Assembly: GCA_031288515.1 (NCBI GenBank)
Contig: JAITRG010000043.1
Coordinates: 1-37,896, forward strand
Length of the DNA: 37,896 bases
Reading direction: 5' to 3'
From: Tannerellaceae bacterium
GTDB taxonomy: Bacteria > Bacteroidota > Bacteroidia > Bacteroidales > Tannerellaceae
The translations under genes were made by a program, and so were the position numbers. Shown here one piece after another: positions 26,586-34,780 of the stretch. Position 1 is the first letter of the stretch, and each line of letters starts with the position of its first letter. The notes under the pieces were generated by a model that was not told the origin of the DNA, ran no database searches, and saw nothing but the letters and a program-made list of their open reading frames with translations.

Positions 26586-26745
26586 TTAACTTCAATCTCA
26601 TTACATAAGGCGATGCTATTCGGGAATAGGCAATTGTACTCCGGTCTGAAAAAGGGTCTTCTTCTCGAATGTCATAGCCTAAACTCTTCATTGTATTAAT
26701 TATTTCATCGGCTGCCGATACATGACCGATATTAACGTATGGCAA
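26578..26745 (-). pseudogene. Unrecognised fragment upstream of the Fic remnant
   Basis: A frame from about 26770 through 26578 reads VRVDAAKGKPLPYVNIGHVS and then an acidic, Ser-rich stretch EEDPFSDRSTIAYSRIAS. Near 26580 it runs into the Fic remnant in a different frame. It looks protein-coding in composition but has no start with a clear ribosome site and no family that I recognise. It may be the N-terminal part of the same broken gene (a one-base shift would join them) or a piece of another gene. Confidence 0.35.
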
Positions 26746-26790
26746 CGGTTTCCCTTTCGCCGCATCGACCCGTATTACCGCAACCGGAAC

Positions 26791-26820
26791 AAACTAAAAG
26801 CCCGTTATGGCTTTTAGTTT
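26791..26820 (-). terminator. Terminator overlapping the glsB stop codon
   Basis: A perfect 12-bp stem (26791-26802 with 26809-26820) with the 6-base loop CGTTAT, followed on the minus strand by TTCCGG with a short T-rich tail. The right arm contains the glsB stop codon (26814-26816). Confidence 0.65.
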
Positions 26821-27785
26821 CCTAACCCTTTCAATAAGGGCCGGCACGGATATTCTTCCCTGAAATAGGTTTCTATATGCCGTTTTCTTTTGGCTTCAAG
26901 GATTTCATCAATCGCGATTAAGATACCTGTTTCTTCCACATCGCCGAACTCGTGATTGACGGCCGTTCCGAAAGTCCGCATTTTAGGAGAAAGGCTCATA
27001 TAGGCGCTTACCAAAGGAGGAACGTTGATATTCAGTTTGCGCACTTCCGTATTCAATATCTTATAATCCTCTTTATAATTACCCGAGCTAAACAAAGTAT
27101 CCATCTGATTTAAGTCCGGATGTGTTTCCAACGGGCAAATAGGCGTAATCAGCTTATCCGGGTCGGGGAAATGAACGGCAAGAAAATGCAAAATCATATC
27201 CCTGGCATGCGGGTTGTATGTATTATACATCGTTACTTTGCCAAAATAGTATTGAAGCGTAGGCTCTAATACAGACAACGCGCCTAATCCGTCCCATAAA
27301 TTATCAAGCACAAAAATACCTTTACTGCTACTCTCGCGCGTTGCCTGAAATTCGAGGGTTACGAAAGAACGGCCTAACTCCACCGTATAGGGAAGATAAT
27401 CCTTTATGAATGTATCGGAAAAATGAAAGAGGTGAGCCGTAGCTAAAACAGGCCTGCCGGAAGCGTCGAACCTTACGTCTGCGCCACACAGGAAACGGTA
27501 TCCGCCTAAAATGATTTCTTCTTCAGGGTTCCAAACAATCAATTGGCGGTAAGCGCCTTCCATGATATCAAATTCGTCAATATCAACGGACTCCCCGGTT
27601 CCTCCGCCGTAATGACGGAAAGCCGACTCGCGCAAACGTCCGATTTCCTGCATTATATTAGGCGAATCATGTGCGGTAGTAATATAAATCTCGTTATTGG
27701 ATTTATTCGTCCTTCGTAAAAGTTTGTCCGGGGTTAATTCTGCTTTAAGCAGCGCACGATTAACAGGTTTAATTACTTCTTGCAT
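26814..27785 (-). CDS. glsB: Glycine N-acyltransferase, GNAT type (glycine lipid synthesis)
   Basis: A 323-residue GNAT-superfamily enzyme of the OlsB/hemolysin-like acyltransferase group, which transfers a 3-hydroxyacyl chain to glycine as the first step of glycine (commendamide-type) lipids in Bacteroides. Supporting segments are YITTAHDSPNIMQEIGRLRESAFRHYG, with the family's conserved RLR and E residues, then EILGGYR-like and FVTLEFQATR, the latter fitting the LGRSCV-type CoA motif region. I start at the ATG at 27785 (MQEVIKPVN); the frame runs to 27815 but that overlaps glsA. It is 13 bases after the glsA stop, so the pair is an operon. Named by analogy to the Bacteroides thetaiotaomicron pair. 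Confidence 0.85.
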   Translation of the reverse strand: MQEVIKPVNRALLKAELTPDKLLRRTNKSNNEIYITTAHDSPNIMQEIGRLRESAFRHYGGGTGESVDIDEFDIMEGAYRQLIVWNPEEEIILGGYRFLCGADVRFDASGRPVLATAHLFHFSDTFIKDYLPYTVELGRSFVTLEFQATRESSSKGIFVLDNLWDGLGALSVLEPTLQYYFGKVTMYNTYNPHARDMILHFLAVHFPDPDKLITPICPLETHPDLNQMDTLFSSGNYKEDYKILNTEVRKLNINVPPLVSAYMSLSPKMRTFGTAVNHEFGDVEETGILIAIDEILEAKRKRHIETYFREEYPCRPLLKGLGN

Positions 27786-27798
27786 ACAGATGTTTCTT

Positions 27799-28626
27799 TT
27801 ATTTTCTAAGTGCATAAGAGATATCGCGAACCCATCCGGCCCATTCAGTCACAGTCTTACCCGTATCGAATGTCTGCCAGGAAATCGGTTTGCCAAAATA
27901 TATATGATAAGTAGTGTGCTTGCTCTTAAATAACTCATCGGATAAATAAAGCATTTCAATATTCGCCTTTACGCCCAGTCCGGTACGAATATTGGCTAAG
28001 CGGTAAAAGAAATCGGAATTTCTCCCCTCAAAATAGACGGGTATAACATCGCGTTTATACGCTATGGCTTTCCGGATAAACGATTTTTTCCATTCCAAAT
28101 CCGTTATCTCCCCTTTTATTTTCCGCGAACACAACCCGGCAGGAAAAGTAATAATTTGACTATCGGAAGCATACGCTTCGTCGGTTAAAACGGCCGTTTG
28201 TTTCGCCTGCTTGCCATGTTTATTGACCGGAATAAAAATAGAACGCAAATTCGGAATAAATAAAAGGAGGTCGTTTACCAGATAACGGATATTCCCGTTA
28301 AACCGCCGCCCCAGAAATGCAGACAGGCAAATACCATCCAGCCCGCCCAAAGGGTGATTAGAGGCAAACACATAACGCCCCGTATCCGGAATATTTTCCT
28401 CGCCGTCCGTCTCCAGCGTCAGGTCGAAGTAATCAAGGAGTTCAACCATAAAATCCACGCCTTCCTTATCGCGATAATGATTCAGTATATAATTCAACTC
28501 TTCCTGATGCGCGATACGAATCAGATAAGTAACGATAAAACCCGGCAACTTTTTCGCGAGAGAGGGATTTTTCTCTCGAAGTACCTGCCGAAGGTTAATG
28601 AATTGAGTCCTTTTATCCCTTGCCAT
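27799..28626 (-). CDS. glsA: Glycine-lipid O-acyltransferase (PlsC-like)
   Basis: A 275-residue 1-acylglycerol-phosphate acyltransferase-like protein that would add the second fatty acyl chain to the hydroxyl of N-acyl glycine. The catalytic NHPLGGLDG motif (HX4D in the PlsC family, about residues 90-98) and the substrate motif FPAGLCSRK are clear. A GTG at 28632 and an ATG at 28626 are possible starts; the ATG lies 27 bases after a TATCTTTG -7 box and is preferred. First gene of the two-gene operon with glsB. The names follow the Bacteroides glycine-lipid operon from memory. Confidence 0.85.
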   Translation of the reverse strand: MARDKRTQFINLRQVLREKNPSLAKKLPGFIVTYLIRIAHQEELNYILNHYRDKEGVDFMVELLDYFDLTLETDGEENIPDTGRYVFASNHPLGGLDGICLSAFLGRRFNGNIRYLVNDLLLFIPNLRSIFIPVNKHGKQAKQTAVLTDEAYASDSQIITFPAGLCSRKIKGEITDLEWKKSFIRKAIAYKRDVIPVYFEGRNSDFFYRLANIRTGLGVKANIEMLYLSDELFKSKHTTYHIYFGKPISWQTFDTGKTVTEWAGWVRDISYALRK

Positions 28627-28652
28627 CCCCACATTACTTAATTATCATGGAG

Positions 28653-28660
28653 CAAAGATA
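28653..28660 (-). promoter_or_regulatory. -7 promoter box for glsAB
   Basis: TATCTTTG on the minus strand, exact TAnnTTTG, 27 bases before the glsA ATG at 28626. Confidence 0.6.
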
Positions 28661-28990
28661 AGAGATATAAATTTATTTCCGACAGGAGCCTGTATTTTTC
28701 AGCGATTCAGTAGTTAAAAAATCCTTTTGGCATTGAATGGATGCGATTTGACGCCGATAGCCATATTCATCCTTTCATTCGGAAAATTCCACATGCAGCA
28801 TTGTTTTTATTTTCAATTCGCCCTTACAATATGATAGCGTTATGGCTTGTTCGCTGACAGATTTTACGGAATTTGCATTTTCAGGTAACGGGCGTTTTGT
28901 GCGGACAGGGAGGAATCGGAGGGCGATTCCGATTGTTTTCGTAGTCAAATGAGTCATTACTGGCTGTTTTGCGGGAGGGTTTCGGAAAAA
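28661..28990. other. Gene-free stretch upstream of glsAB
   Basis: No gene is supported. A minus-strand frame of 60 codons (28775-28957) lacks a ribosome site and a recognisable family. The sequence leads directly into a 22-bp-periodic array and then the second 219-bp repeat, so this intergenic region of about 820 bases seems to be made largely of repeats. Confidence 0.5.
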
Positions 28991-29100
28991 CGATACGGAG
29001 TCTTGAGGAAAGGATTATGACATCTTTGCAAAAGCATTGCGACGCCTTTGCAAAAGCGGTATAATGGTTTGCCGAAGATACCGCAATGAAAAACCGGAAG
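28991..29100. repeat. 22-bp-periodic array, second site (5 units)
   Basis: Five consecutive 22-base units, for example starting CGGTATAATGGTTT (29057) and TACCGCAATG (29079). The unit, the phase and the cores ATAATGGTTT and GCAATG are those of the array at 14955-15174. Units are diverged, and weaker similarity may run on to about 29122. No bracketing inverted repeat like that at the first site was found here. Confidence 0.65.
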
Positions 29101-29184
29101 GTTCGAAAGCGCCCGGAAAAATGGCTTTTAAAGACTCGAAATGGCGCTGAAACGGCTGCTTTTACCCGCCGTTTTTATTGAGCA

Positions 29185-29403
29185 AATAGATAGCAAACGG
29201 CTGCTTCCTACTTCGTTTTGTATATATACAGGAGCAACTTGCGCGCATATAGTTTATACTGTCTTTCTTTTTATATTATTTTGTCAAAAGGCAAGTGCCA
29301 AATGCGGCGCGTTTTTGGGAGCTATCCCGGATTGGCGTACAAATAAGCGAAACAGGGAGGGGATAAAATGACAGAATGACAAAACAGCAAAATGACAGAA
29401 GCG
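29185..29403. repeat. 219-bp dispersed repeat, copy 2
   Basis: Gap-free match to 1-219 in the same orientation, about 83% by hand count. The best-conserved segments are CAAAAGGCAA, GCGCGTTTTTGGGAG and GCGTACAAATAAGCGA. The corresponding reading frame stops earlier than in copy 1 (TGA at 29369). It lies 46 bases beyond the hisB stop. Confidence 0.85.
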
Positions 29404-29449
29404 CAATGTAAAATTACATTGCAGTTAAGAATCCCGCCCGGACGAGAAT

Positions 29450-30571
29450 TTAAATAACTCCTTTAGTGGAGGGTAATTCATAGTTGTAGACGTCTCTGCG
29501 GATGGCCATTTTGATGCTGCGGGCCAGCGCTTTGAATATCCCCTCTATTTTGTGGTGTTCATTATTGCCTTCGGCTTTGATGTTGAGGTTCATTCTGGCT
29601 GCGTCGCTGAGGCTTTTAAAAAAGTGGAAGAACATTTCCGTCGGCATATCGCCTACTTTTTCGCGTTTAAATTCCGCATCCCAAACAAGCCAGGGGCGTC
29701 CCCCAAAGTCTAAGGCCACGCTGCACAGGCAATCATCCATGGGCAGCGTATAGCCATACCGTTCGATTCCTCTTTTATCGCCCAGCGCTTTCAATAAGGC
29801 TTCTCCTAAAGCGATACCGGTATCTTCTATGGTGTGATGTTCGTCTACGTTTAAATCGCCGGCGACACGAATCGTTACGTTGATGCCGGAATGTTTTCCT
29901 ATCTGATCGAGCATATGGTCAAAGAAGCCCACGCCTGTCGAAATAGCTGTTTGTCCGTTGCCATCGAGATTTATTTCTACGTAAATATCCGTTTCTTTTG
30001 TTGTTCGTTGAATCGTAGCACGCCGTTCGCCGGCAAAAATAAATTCTGTTATCTTATCCCAATCGTCAGTAATCAAGGCAGGGGACAGGTTCTTACCGTA
30101 CAGTTCTTCCTGCGCGCCTTCCGAACGATGCAGCCAGATACTTTTACATCCTAAATTAGCGGCCAGTTCCAGGTCTGTCAACCGGTCGCCTATTACATAA
30201 CTGTTTGCCAGGTCGTAATCGCCATTCATGTACGGGGTAAACATACCGGTACGGGGTTTTCGGCAGGGTGAGTTATCTTCGGGGAAAGAGCGGTCTATCA
30301 GGATATTGTCGAAGGTGACGCCTTCGCCTTCCAGGGCCGTTAGCAGTTTGGTATGAGCCGGCCGGAATGTTTCTTCGGGAAATGAAGCCGTCCCTAACCC
30401 ATCCTGATTCGTGGCCATGACAAACTCAAAATCCAACTGTTTCCTGATAAAAAACAGGTTACGGAATATTTTGGGGTAGAACTCCAGCTTTTCAAGGCTG
30501 TCTAACTGGTAATCCAGCGGCGGTTCGATAACCAGGGTACCGTCGCGGTCGATAAAAAGAACCCGTTTCAT
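29450..30571 (-). CDS. hisB: Bifunctional histidinol-phosphatase/imidazoleglycerol-phosphate dehydratase
   Basis: A 373-residue two-domain enzyme catalysing two steps of histidine synthesis. Residues 1-165 are a HAD-type histidinol-phosphate phosphatase with the nucleophile motif DRDGT and the zinc-loop CRKPRTGM region. Residues 175-373 are imidazoleglycerol-phosphate dehydratase with the metal-binding [10 protein letters not shown] and [16 protein letters not shown] motifs. The start [12 protein letters not shown] at 30571 overlaps the hisC stop by 4 bases (ATGA). Upstream in-frame codons to 30652 fall inside hisC and are not needed. Last gene of hisGDCB. Confidence 0.95.
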   Translation of the reverse strand: MKRVLFIDRDGTLVIEPPLDYQLDSLEKLEFYPKIFRNLFFIRKQLDFEFVMATNQDGLGTASFPEETFRPAHTKLLTALEGEGVTFDNILIDRSFPEDNSPCRKPRTGMFTPYMNGDYDLANSYVIGDRLTDLELAANLGCKSIWLHRSEGAQEELYGKNLSPALITDDWDKITEFIFAGERRATIQRTTKETDIYVEINLDGNGQTAISTGVGFFDHMLDQIGKHSGINVTIRVAGDLNVDEHHTIEDTGIALGEALLKALGDKRGIERYGYTLPMDDCLCSVALDFGGRPWLVWDAEFKREKVGDMPTEMFFHFFKSLSDAARMNLNIKAEGNNEHHKIEGIFKALARSIKMAIRRDVYNYELPSTKGVI

Positions 30572-31605
30572 AATGTTCTTGTTTGAAGCGCTTTTAATAA
30601 TAAGTTGTTTTGCCCTGGCGTACCGATGGTAATGCGCAGGCAGCCTTCGCATAAGGTTACAGTGTTCCTGTTGCGTACAATGATTCCCTTTCTTACCAGG
30701 TAATCATAGGTAGCATTCGGATCGTCTACTTTTACCAGGATAAAATTGGCGTCCGAAGGATAAATCCGTTGTACGAACGGCAATTCCAGCAAGGCTGTTT
30801 CTACCAGGGTACGTTCGTTCAGTATTTCGGACAGTTCTCCTTTCATCGCTTCCCGCCGGTTCAATAGCTCAAGCGCCCGTTCTTGCGTTAATTGATTGAT
30901 ATTGTAAGGATATTTGATTTTATTCAATATATCGATAATCTCAGGCGATGCAAAAGCCATTCCCAAACGGATTCCTGCGCCTCCCCATGCTTTGGAAAGC
31001 GTTTGCAGTACAATTACGTTAGGGAAGTCTTTTAATTCTTTCAGAAAGGAAGGAGAGGAAGAAAAATCAATGTAAGCCTCATCAATCACTACAATTCCTT
31101 CAAATCCGTTAATCGCTTTATACAGTTCTCCGCGATTTAGTATATTCCCCGTCGGGTTATTGGGCGAACAAAGAAAGATAATCTTTGTATTGGCTTCAAC
31201 GGCCTGTAAAAGCGCGCCGGCATTGAGGCTGAAATCATTGTTCAACCGCACTTTGCGGCAGGCTACATGATTAATATCCGCCGCCACCTGATACATCCCG
31301 TAAGAAGGATCGATAGACAAGACAGCGTCTGCTGCCGGTTCGCAAAAAGCGCGGATAGACAGGTCAATAGCCTCGTCGCTGCCGTTGCCCAAGAAAATGG
31401 AGGTACGGTCTATCCCTTTCAGCGCCGCTATTTTGTCTTTGAGTTTCCACTGCAAAGGGTCGGGATACCGGTTGTAAGGCTCGTTGTAAGGATTCTCATT
31501 GGCGTCCAGAAAAACAGAGGCTTCTCCCTGAAATTCATTTCTGGCAGACGAATAAGGTTTCAGGTTCCATATATTCGGACGCACTAATTCTTTAAGATTT
31601 TTCAT
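30568..31605 (-). CDS. hisC: Histidinol-phosphate aminotransferase
   Basis: A PLP-dependent class I/II aminotransferase of 345 residues converting imidazole-acetol phosphate to histidinol phosphate. Visible are the N-terminal LDANENPY, the cofactor-loop GNGSDEAID, the CSPNNPTGN segment, the DEAYIDF Asp/Tyr pair and the PLP lysine in [16 protein letters not shown]. It overlaps both neighbours by 4 bases (ATGA with hisD upstream and with hisB downstream), which implies translational coupling through the operon. Confidence 0.95.
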   Translation of the reverse strand: MKNLKELVRPNIWNLKPYSSARNEFQGEASVFLDANENPYNEPYNRYPDPLQWKLKDKIAALKGIDRTSIFLGNGSDEAIDLSIRAFCEPAADAVLSIDPSYGMYQVAADINHVACRKVRLNNDFSLNAGALLQAVEANTKIIFLCSPNNPTGNILNRGELYKAINGFEGIVVIDEAYIDFSSSPSFLKELKDFPNVIVLQTLSKAWGGAGIRLGMAFASPEIIDILNKIKYPYNINQLTQERALELLNRREAMKGELSEILNERTLVETALLELPFVQRIYPSDANFILVKVDDPNATYDYLVRKGIIVRNRNTVTLCEGCLRITIGTPGQNNLLLKALQTRTL

Positions 31606-32882
31606 ACGGTTTCTAATCTGACTGTTACTGCATTACGATGAGCGTCCAGCGCTTCATGGCTTGCCATCACGCGGATGACGTCGCCTAACTGCTTTATCCC
31701 TTCGGGCGTAATCTCCTGAAATGTTATTTTCTTGATAAAACTATCCAGATTTACGCCGCTATACGCTTTGGCATACCCGTTTGTAGGTAATGTATGATTC
31801 GTGCCCGAAGCATAATCGCCGGCGCTTTCGGGCGTATAAGCTCCCAGGAACACACTCCCGGCGTTTTTTATCTGTTCGCTTATACATATATAATCCTTTG
31901 CCTGGATAATCAGATGCTCGGGAGCGTACAAATTGGTGAAGTCTATCGCTTCCCGATTGTCTTTTAACACGATGATCCGGCTGTTTTCGAGCGCTTGGGC
32001 GATAATTTCCCGGCGCGGAAGCTCGGCCAGTTGTTCATCAATGGCTTGCATTACATCTATCACGATAGATTCGGCTGTGGTAACCAATACCGACTGGCTG
32101 TCTGTTCCATGTTCTGCCTGCGAAAGGAAATCGGCGGCAATAAACGCCGGATTGGCTGTTTCGTCGGCAATCACTTCTACTTCGGAAGGGCCGGCCGGCA
32201 TGTCGATCGCCACATCTTTCAGGGCGACTAATTGTTTTGCGGCCGTAACATATTGGTTGCCGGGGCCGAATATCTTATATACCTTGGGGATAGACGCCGT
32301 ACCATACGCCATAGCCCCGATTGCCTGTATCCCGCCTGCTTTATATATTTTATCCACTCCCGCCGTTTTAGCGGCGAAAAGGATGGCAGGATGTACCTTG
32401 CCTTCCCGGTTGGGCGGGGTACACAGGATAATCTCTTCACAACCCGCTATCCTGGCAGGGACGGCCAGCATTAATACCGTCGAGAACAACGGGGCTGTAC
32501 CGCCGGGTATGTACAGGCCGACTTTTTCGACAGGAACCGCCTTTTGCCAGCAAACCACTCCGGGAGCCGTTTCAACCTTTTGTCCGGTAAACCGCTGGGA
32601 AGCGTGGAACTTCTCGATATTGTTTTTAGCGGTCAGAATAGCCTGTTTCAATTCGTCGGAGACAAGGTTGCAGGCTTCATCCGTCTCTTCTTCGGAAACT
32701 TGTAAGGACGGGAGCAATACCTTGTCAAACTTCTCGCCATACCTTTTTACGGCTATATCGCCTTCTCCCTTTATTTCATTCAGTACGGTTTGTACAACGC
32801 CGAATAAATTGGAAACGTCTAATGCCGGCCGCCGGATCAAACTTTCCCATTCCGAACGGGCAGGATATTTGAAGACTTTCAT
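31602..32882 (-). CDS. hisD: Histidinol dehydrogenase
   Basis: A 426-residue zinc enzyme that oxidises L-histidinol to histidine in two NAD-dependent steps. Signature segments are [69 protein letters not shown] with the metal and catalytic His/Gln, and the C-terminal [13 protein letters not shown]. Length and ends are normal. It overlaps hisG by 4 bases at its start and hisC by 4 at its end. A 324-codon frame on the opposite strand is a shadow. Confidence 0.96.
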   Translation of the reverse strand: MKVFKYPARSEWESLIRRPALDVSNLFGVVQTVLNEIKGEGDIAVKRYGEKFDKVLLPSLQVSEEETDEACNLVSDELKQAILTAKNNIEKFHASQRFTGQKVETAPGVVCWQKAVPVEKVGLYIPGGTAPLFSTVLMLAVPARIAGCEEIILCTPPNREGKVHPAILFAAKTAGVDKIYKAGGIQAIGAMAYGTASIPKVYKIFGPGNQYVTAAKQLVALKDVAIDMPAGPSEVEVIADETANPAFIAADFLSQAEHGTDSQSVLVTTAESIVIDVMQAIDEQLAELPRREIIAQALENSRIIVLKDNREAIDFTNLYAPEHLIIQAKDYICISEQIKNAGSVFLGAYTPESAGDYASGTNHTLPTNGYAKAYSGVNLDSFIKKITFQEITPEGIKQLGDVIRVMASHEALDAHRNAVTVRLETV

Positions 32883-33730
32883 ACAATCATTTTTTCAATT
32901 GGAATAATTAATATACCTTCAGCTCCCGACGCTTTCAGTTTTCCGATAATCTCCCAGAAATGTTGTTCCGTGATAACCGACTGTACAGATACCCATTTGT
33001 CGTCGGCTAACGGAGTTATGGTAGGGCTTTTCATACCGGGCAATATTTCAATAATCTCATTCAGTTTATCTTTCGGAGCGTTAAGCAGCACATATTTTTT
33101 CCCTTCGGCAGCCTGTATGGCTTCAAAACGGAAAAGAAGCTCATCCAGTATCGCCTGTTTTTCTTCGGAAAGTTCATTATTGGCTATCAGCAGGGCTTCG
33201 CTGTTCATCACTACGTCTACTTCTTTCAGGCGGTTGCTGACTAATGTACTTCCCGAACTGACCAAATCGAAAATAGCATCCGCCAATCCGATACCCGGCG
33301 CTATTTCTACCGAACCGCTGATGATATGCAAGTTTGCTTTTACATGGCGCCTGTCGAGGTAATCAGTCAGTATTTCAGGGTAAGAGGTAGCGATTGTCTT
33401 CCCTTCAAACCATTCTATCCCCCCGTATTCTTCATCTTTGGGAATGGCCAGCGACAAACGGCATTTACTGAACCCAAGCCGTTTCGTTAATTTGGCTTCG
33501 GCCCCTTTTTCCACATATTCATTTTCTCCCACAATACCCACGTCAGCCACTCCGTTTGCCACCGATTGAGGAATATCGTCGTCGCGCAGGAAAAGGACTT
33601 CAACAGGAAATCCCTTGGCCGATAAAAGCAAGATACGTTTGCCCCGGTTTAATTTAATCCCCGCTTCTTCGAGCAAGAGCATTGTCTCGTCGTATAAACG
33701 CCCTTTTGATTGTACAGCAATTCGCAACAT
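32879..33730 (-). CDS. hisG: ATP phosphoribosyltransferase, long form
   Basis: First enzyme of histidine synthesis, joining ATP and PRPP; feedback-inhibited by histidine in long-form enzymes. The 283-residue protein has LRIAVQSKGRLYDETM at the N-terminus, ADVGIVGENEY, GLADAIFDLVSSGSTL for the PRPP loop region, and an added C-terminal ACT-like domain (about 210-283), so no HisZ subunit is needed. It is the first gene of hisGDCB and lies about 180 bases after the start of transcription through an attenuator. Confidence 0.95.
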   Translation of the reverse strand: MLRIAVQSKGRLYDETMLLLEEAGIKLNRGKRILLLSAKGFPVEVLFLRDDDIPQSVANGVADVGIVGENEYVEKGAEAKLTKRLGFSKCRLSLAIPKDEEYGGIEWFEGKTIATSYPEILTDYLDRRHVKANLHIISGSVEIAPGIGLADAIFDLVSSGSTLVSNRLKEVDVVMNSEALLIANNELSEEKQAILDELLFRFEAIQAAEGKKYVLLNAPKDKLNEIIEILPGMKSPTITPLADDKWVSVQSVITEQHFWEIIGKLKASGAEGILIIPIEKMIV

Positions 33731-33763
33731 AATGAACGATTAGCATTTAATGTGATTAATAAA

Positions 33764-33793
33764 TAAAAAAGACTCGCCGTAAAACGGCAAGCC
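33764..33793 (-). terminator. his operon attenuator terminator
   Basis: On the minus strand GGCTTGCCGT pairs with ACGGCGAGTC (33784-33793 with 33771-33780, two G-U), followed by TTTTTT (33764-33770). It lies between the His-rich leader peptide and hisG, the expected position of a transcription attenuator. Confidence 0.75.
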
Positions 33794-33842
33794 TCTCTCT
33801 GTTTCCATTTGATATATGCTACATACGCATCAGCCCACCGAA

Positions 33843-33890
33843 CTACTGCCCGTTGTTGCAATGATGATGATATAGCTTGTTTCGTTTCAT
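33843..33890 (-). CDS. hisL: Histidine leader peptide
   Basis: A 15-codon ORF, MKRNKLYHHHCNNGQ, with three consecutive His codons, stopping with TAG at 33843-33845. It begins 20 bases after a consensus -7 promoter box and ends 50 bases before the terminator hairpin that precedes hisG. Ribosome stalling at the His codons when histidyl-tRNA is scarce would be expected to prevent the terminator from forming. Too short for composition tests; the case rests on the His run and on position. Confidence 0.7.
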   Translation of the reverse strand: MKRNKLYHHHCNNGQ

Positions 33891-33910
33891 TTTTTTAATT
33901 ATCTACGGCG

Positions 33911-33918
33911 CAAAGTTA
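33911..33918 (-). promoter_or_regulatory. -7 promoter box of the his operon
   Basis: TAACTTTG on the minus strand, exact TAnnTTTG, with TTGG about 18 bases further upstream as a possible -33 element. It is 20 bases before the leader peptide ATG. Confidence 0.65.
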
Positions 33919-34032
33919 CAATAATTATTTATTTCGCCAATAAATCCGACAACTATTTCAGCGCTTATTTAGAACAGGTATAATTATTAAAAAATAGTTC
34001 CGCGAAATTCTGCGTAATCCATGTAATGTTTA

Positions 34033-34040
34033 TTACTTTG
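34033..34040 (+). promoter_or_regulatory. -7-like promoter box for rpiA
   Basis: TTACTTTG differs from TAnnTTTG at one position and lies 28 bases before the rpiA ATG. Confidence 0.45.
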
Positions 34041-34068
34041 CATTGTCAAAGTAAATCCGGCTAAACAA

Positions 34069-34776
34069 ATGGAGTGGAAGAATAATATAATAAATACATT
34101 ACCTTGGGGGAAAATCATTACCCGGAGGGAAGAAAAAGAAATAATAGCCAATAAAATAGCCTCTCTGGCAAATGATGGAGATATCATAGGAATCGGGTCA
34201 GGCTCAACGTCTTATCTGGCCTTATTGGCGCTTGCCAAACGGGTGAAAGAGGAAAATATACAGATTAAAGCCATTCCGACTTCGCTTGAAATTACAATTG
34301 CATGCGCGCAATTAGATATTCCGGTCGTAAACCTGATGGAATATAAACCGGACTGGACATTTGATGGAGCCGATGAAATTGACGGCCAGTTAAGTTTGAT
34401 AAAGGGCAGAGGAGGCGCTATGTTTAAAGAAAAGCTATTGATTAATTCCAGCCCCAAGACTTACATTATTGCCGATTCGTCTAAAATGGTTTCCCGCCTG
34501 GGCAGTAACTTTCCCGTTCCGATAGAGGTTTTCCCGCAGGCGCTCACCTATGTGGGGCAGGCGCTTAACGAATTATCCCCCCGCGAAATAAATCTTCGGA
34601 TGGCAGAAGGCAAAGATGGCCCTGTTATTACGGAAAACAGGAACCTGATTCTTGACGCCTGGTTTGATGAAATACCCCGCACAATGGAAAATGCGATTAA
34701 GTCTATAACCGGCGTTATTGAAAGCGGACTGTTTATGGGGTATGACATAGAGGTGTTGAATGCCGGCAAATCATAA
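34069..34776 (+). CDS. rpiA: Ribose-5-phosphate isomerase A
   Basis: Interconverts ribose-5-phosphate and ribulose-5-phosphate. The 235-residue protein has the RpiA motifs GIGSGSTSYLALLAL, TFDGADEIDGQL with the active-site acidic residues, KGRGGAMFKEKL with the catalytic Glu and Lys, and IADSSKMVSRLG. Length is normal. With rpe elsewhere in the window this completes the isomerase pair of the non-oxidative pentose pathway, which also feeds PRPP to the divergent his operon. The stop is 4 bases from the convergent ATPase stop. Confidence 0.93.
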   Translation: MEWKNNIINTLPWGKIITRREEKEIIANKIASLANDGDIIGIGSGSTSYLALLALAKRVKEENIQIKAIPTSLEITIACAQLDIPVVNLMEYKPDWTFDGADEIDGQLSLIKGRGGAMFKEKLLINSSPKTYIIADSSKMVSRLGSNFPVPIEVFPQALTYVGQALNELSPREINLRMAEGKDGPVITENRNLILDAWFDEIPRTMENAIKSITGVIESGLFMGYDIEVLNAGKS

Positions 34777-34780
34777 TTTT

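Noticed and set aside
28775-28957. 60-codon minus-strand ORF upstream of glsA
   Set aside because: No family, no start signal, and it lies in a repeat-rich intergenic region.
29141-29371. 76-codon plus-strand ORF over the second repeat copy
   Set aside because: Same reasoning; no ribosome site, and its N-terminal part lies outside the repeat without any recognisable family.
31933-32907. 324-codon plus-strand frame opposite hisD
   Set aside because: Antisense shadow of a clearly coding hisD; its Ser/Thr/Ala-rich composition is what the complement of hisD predicts.
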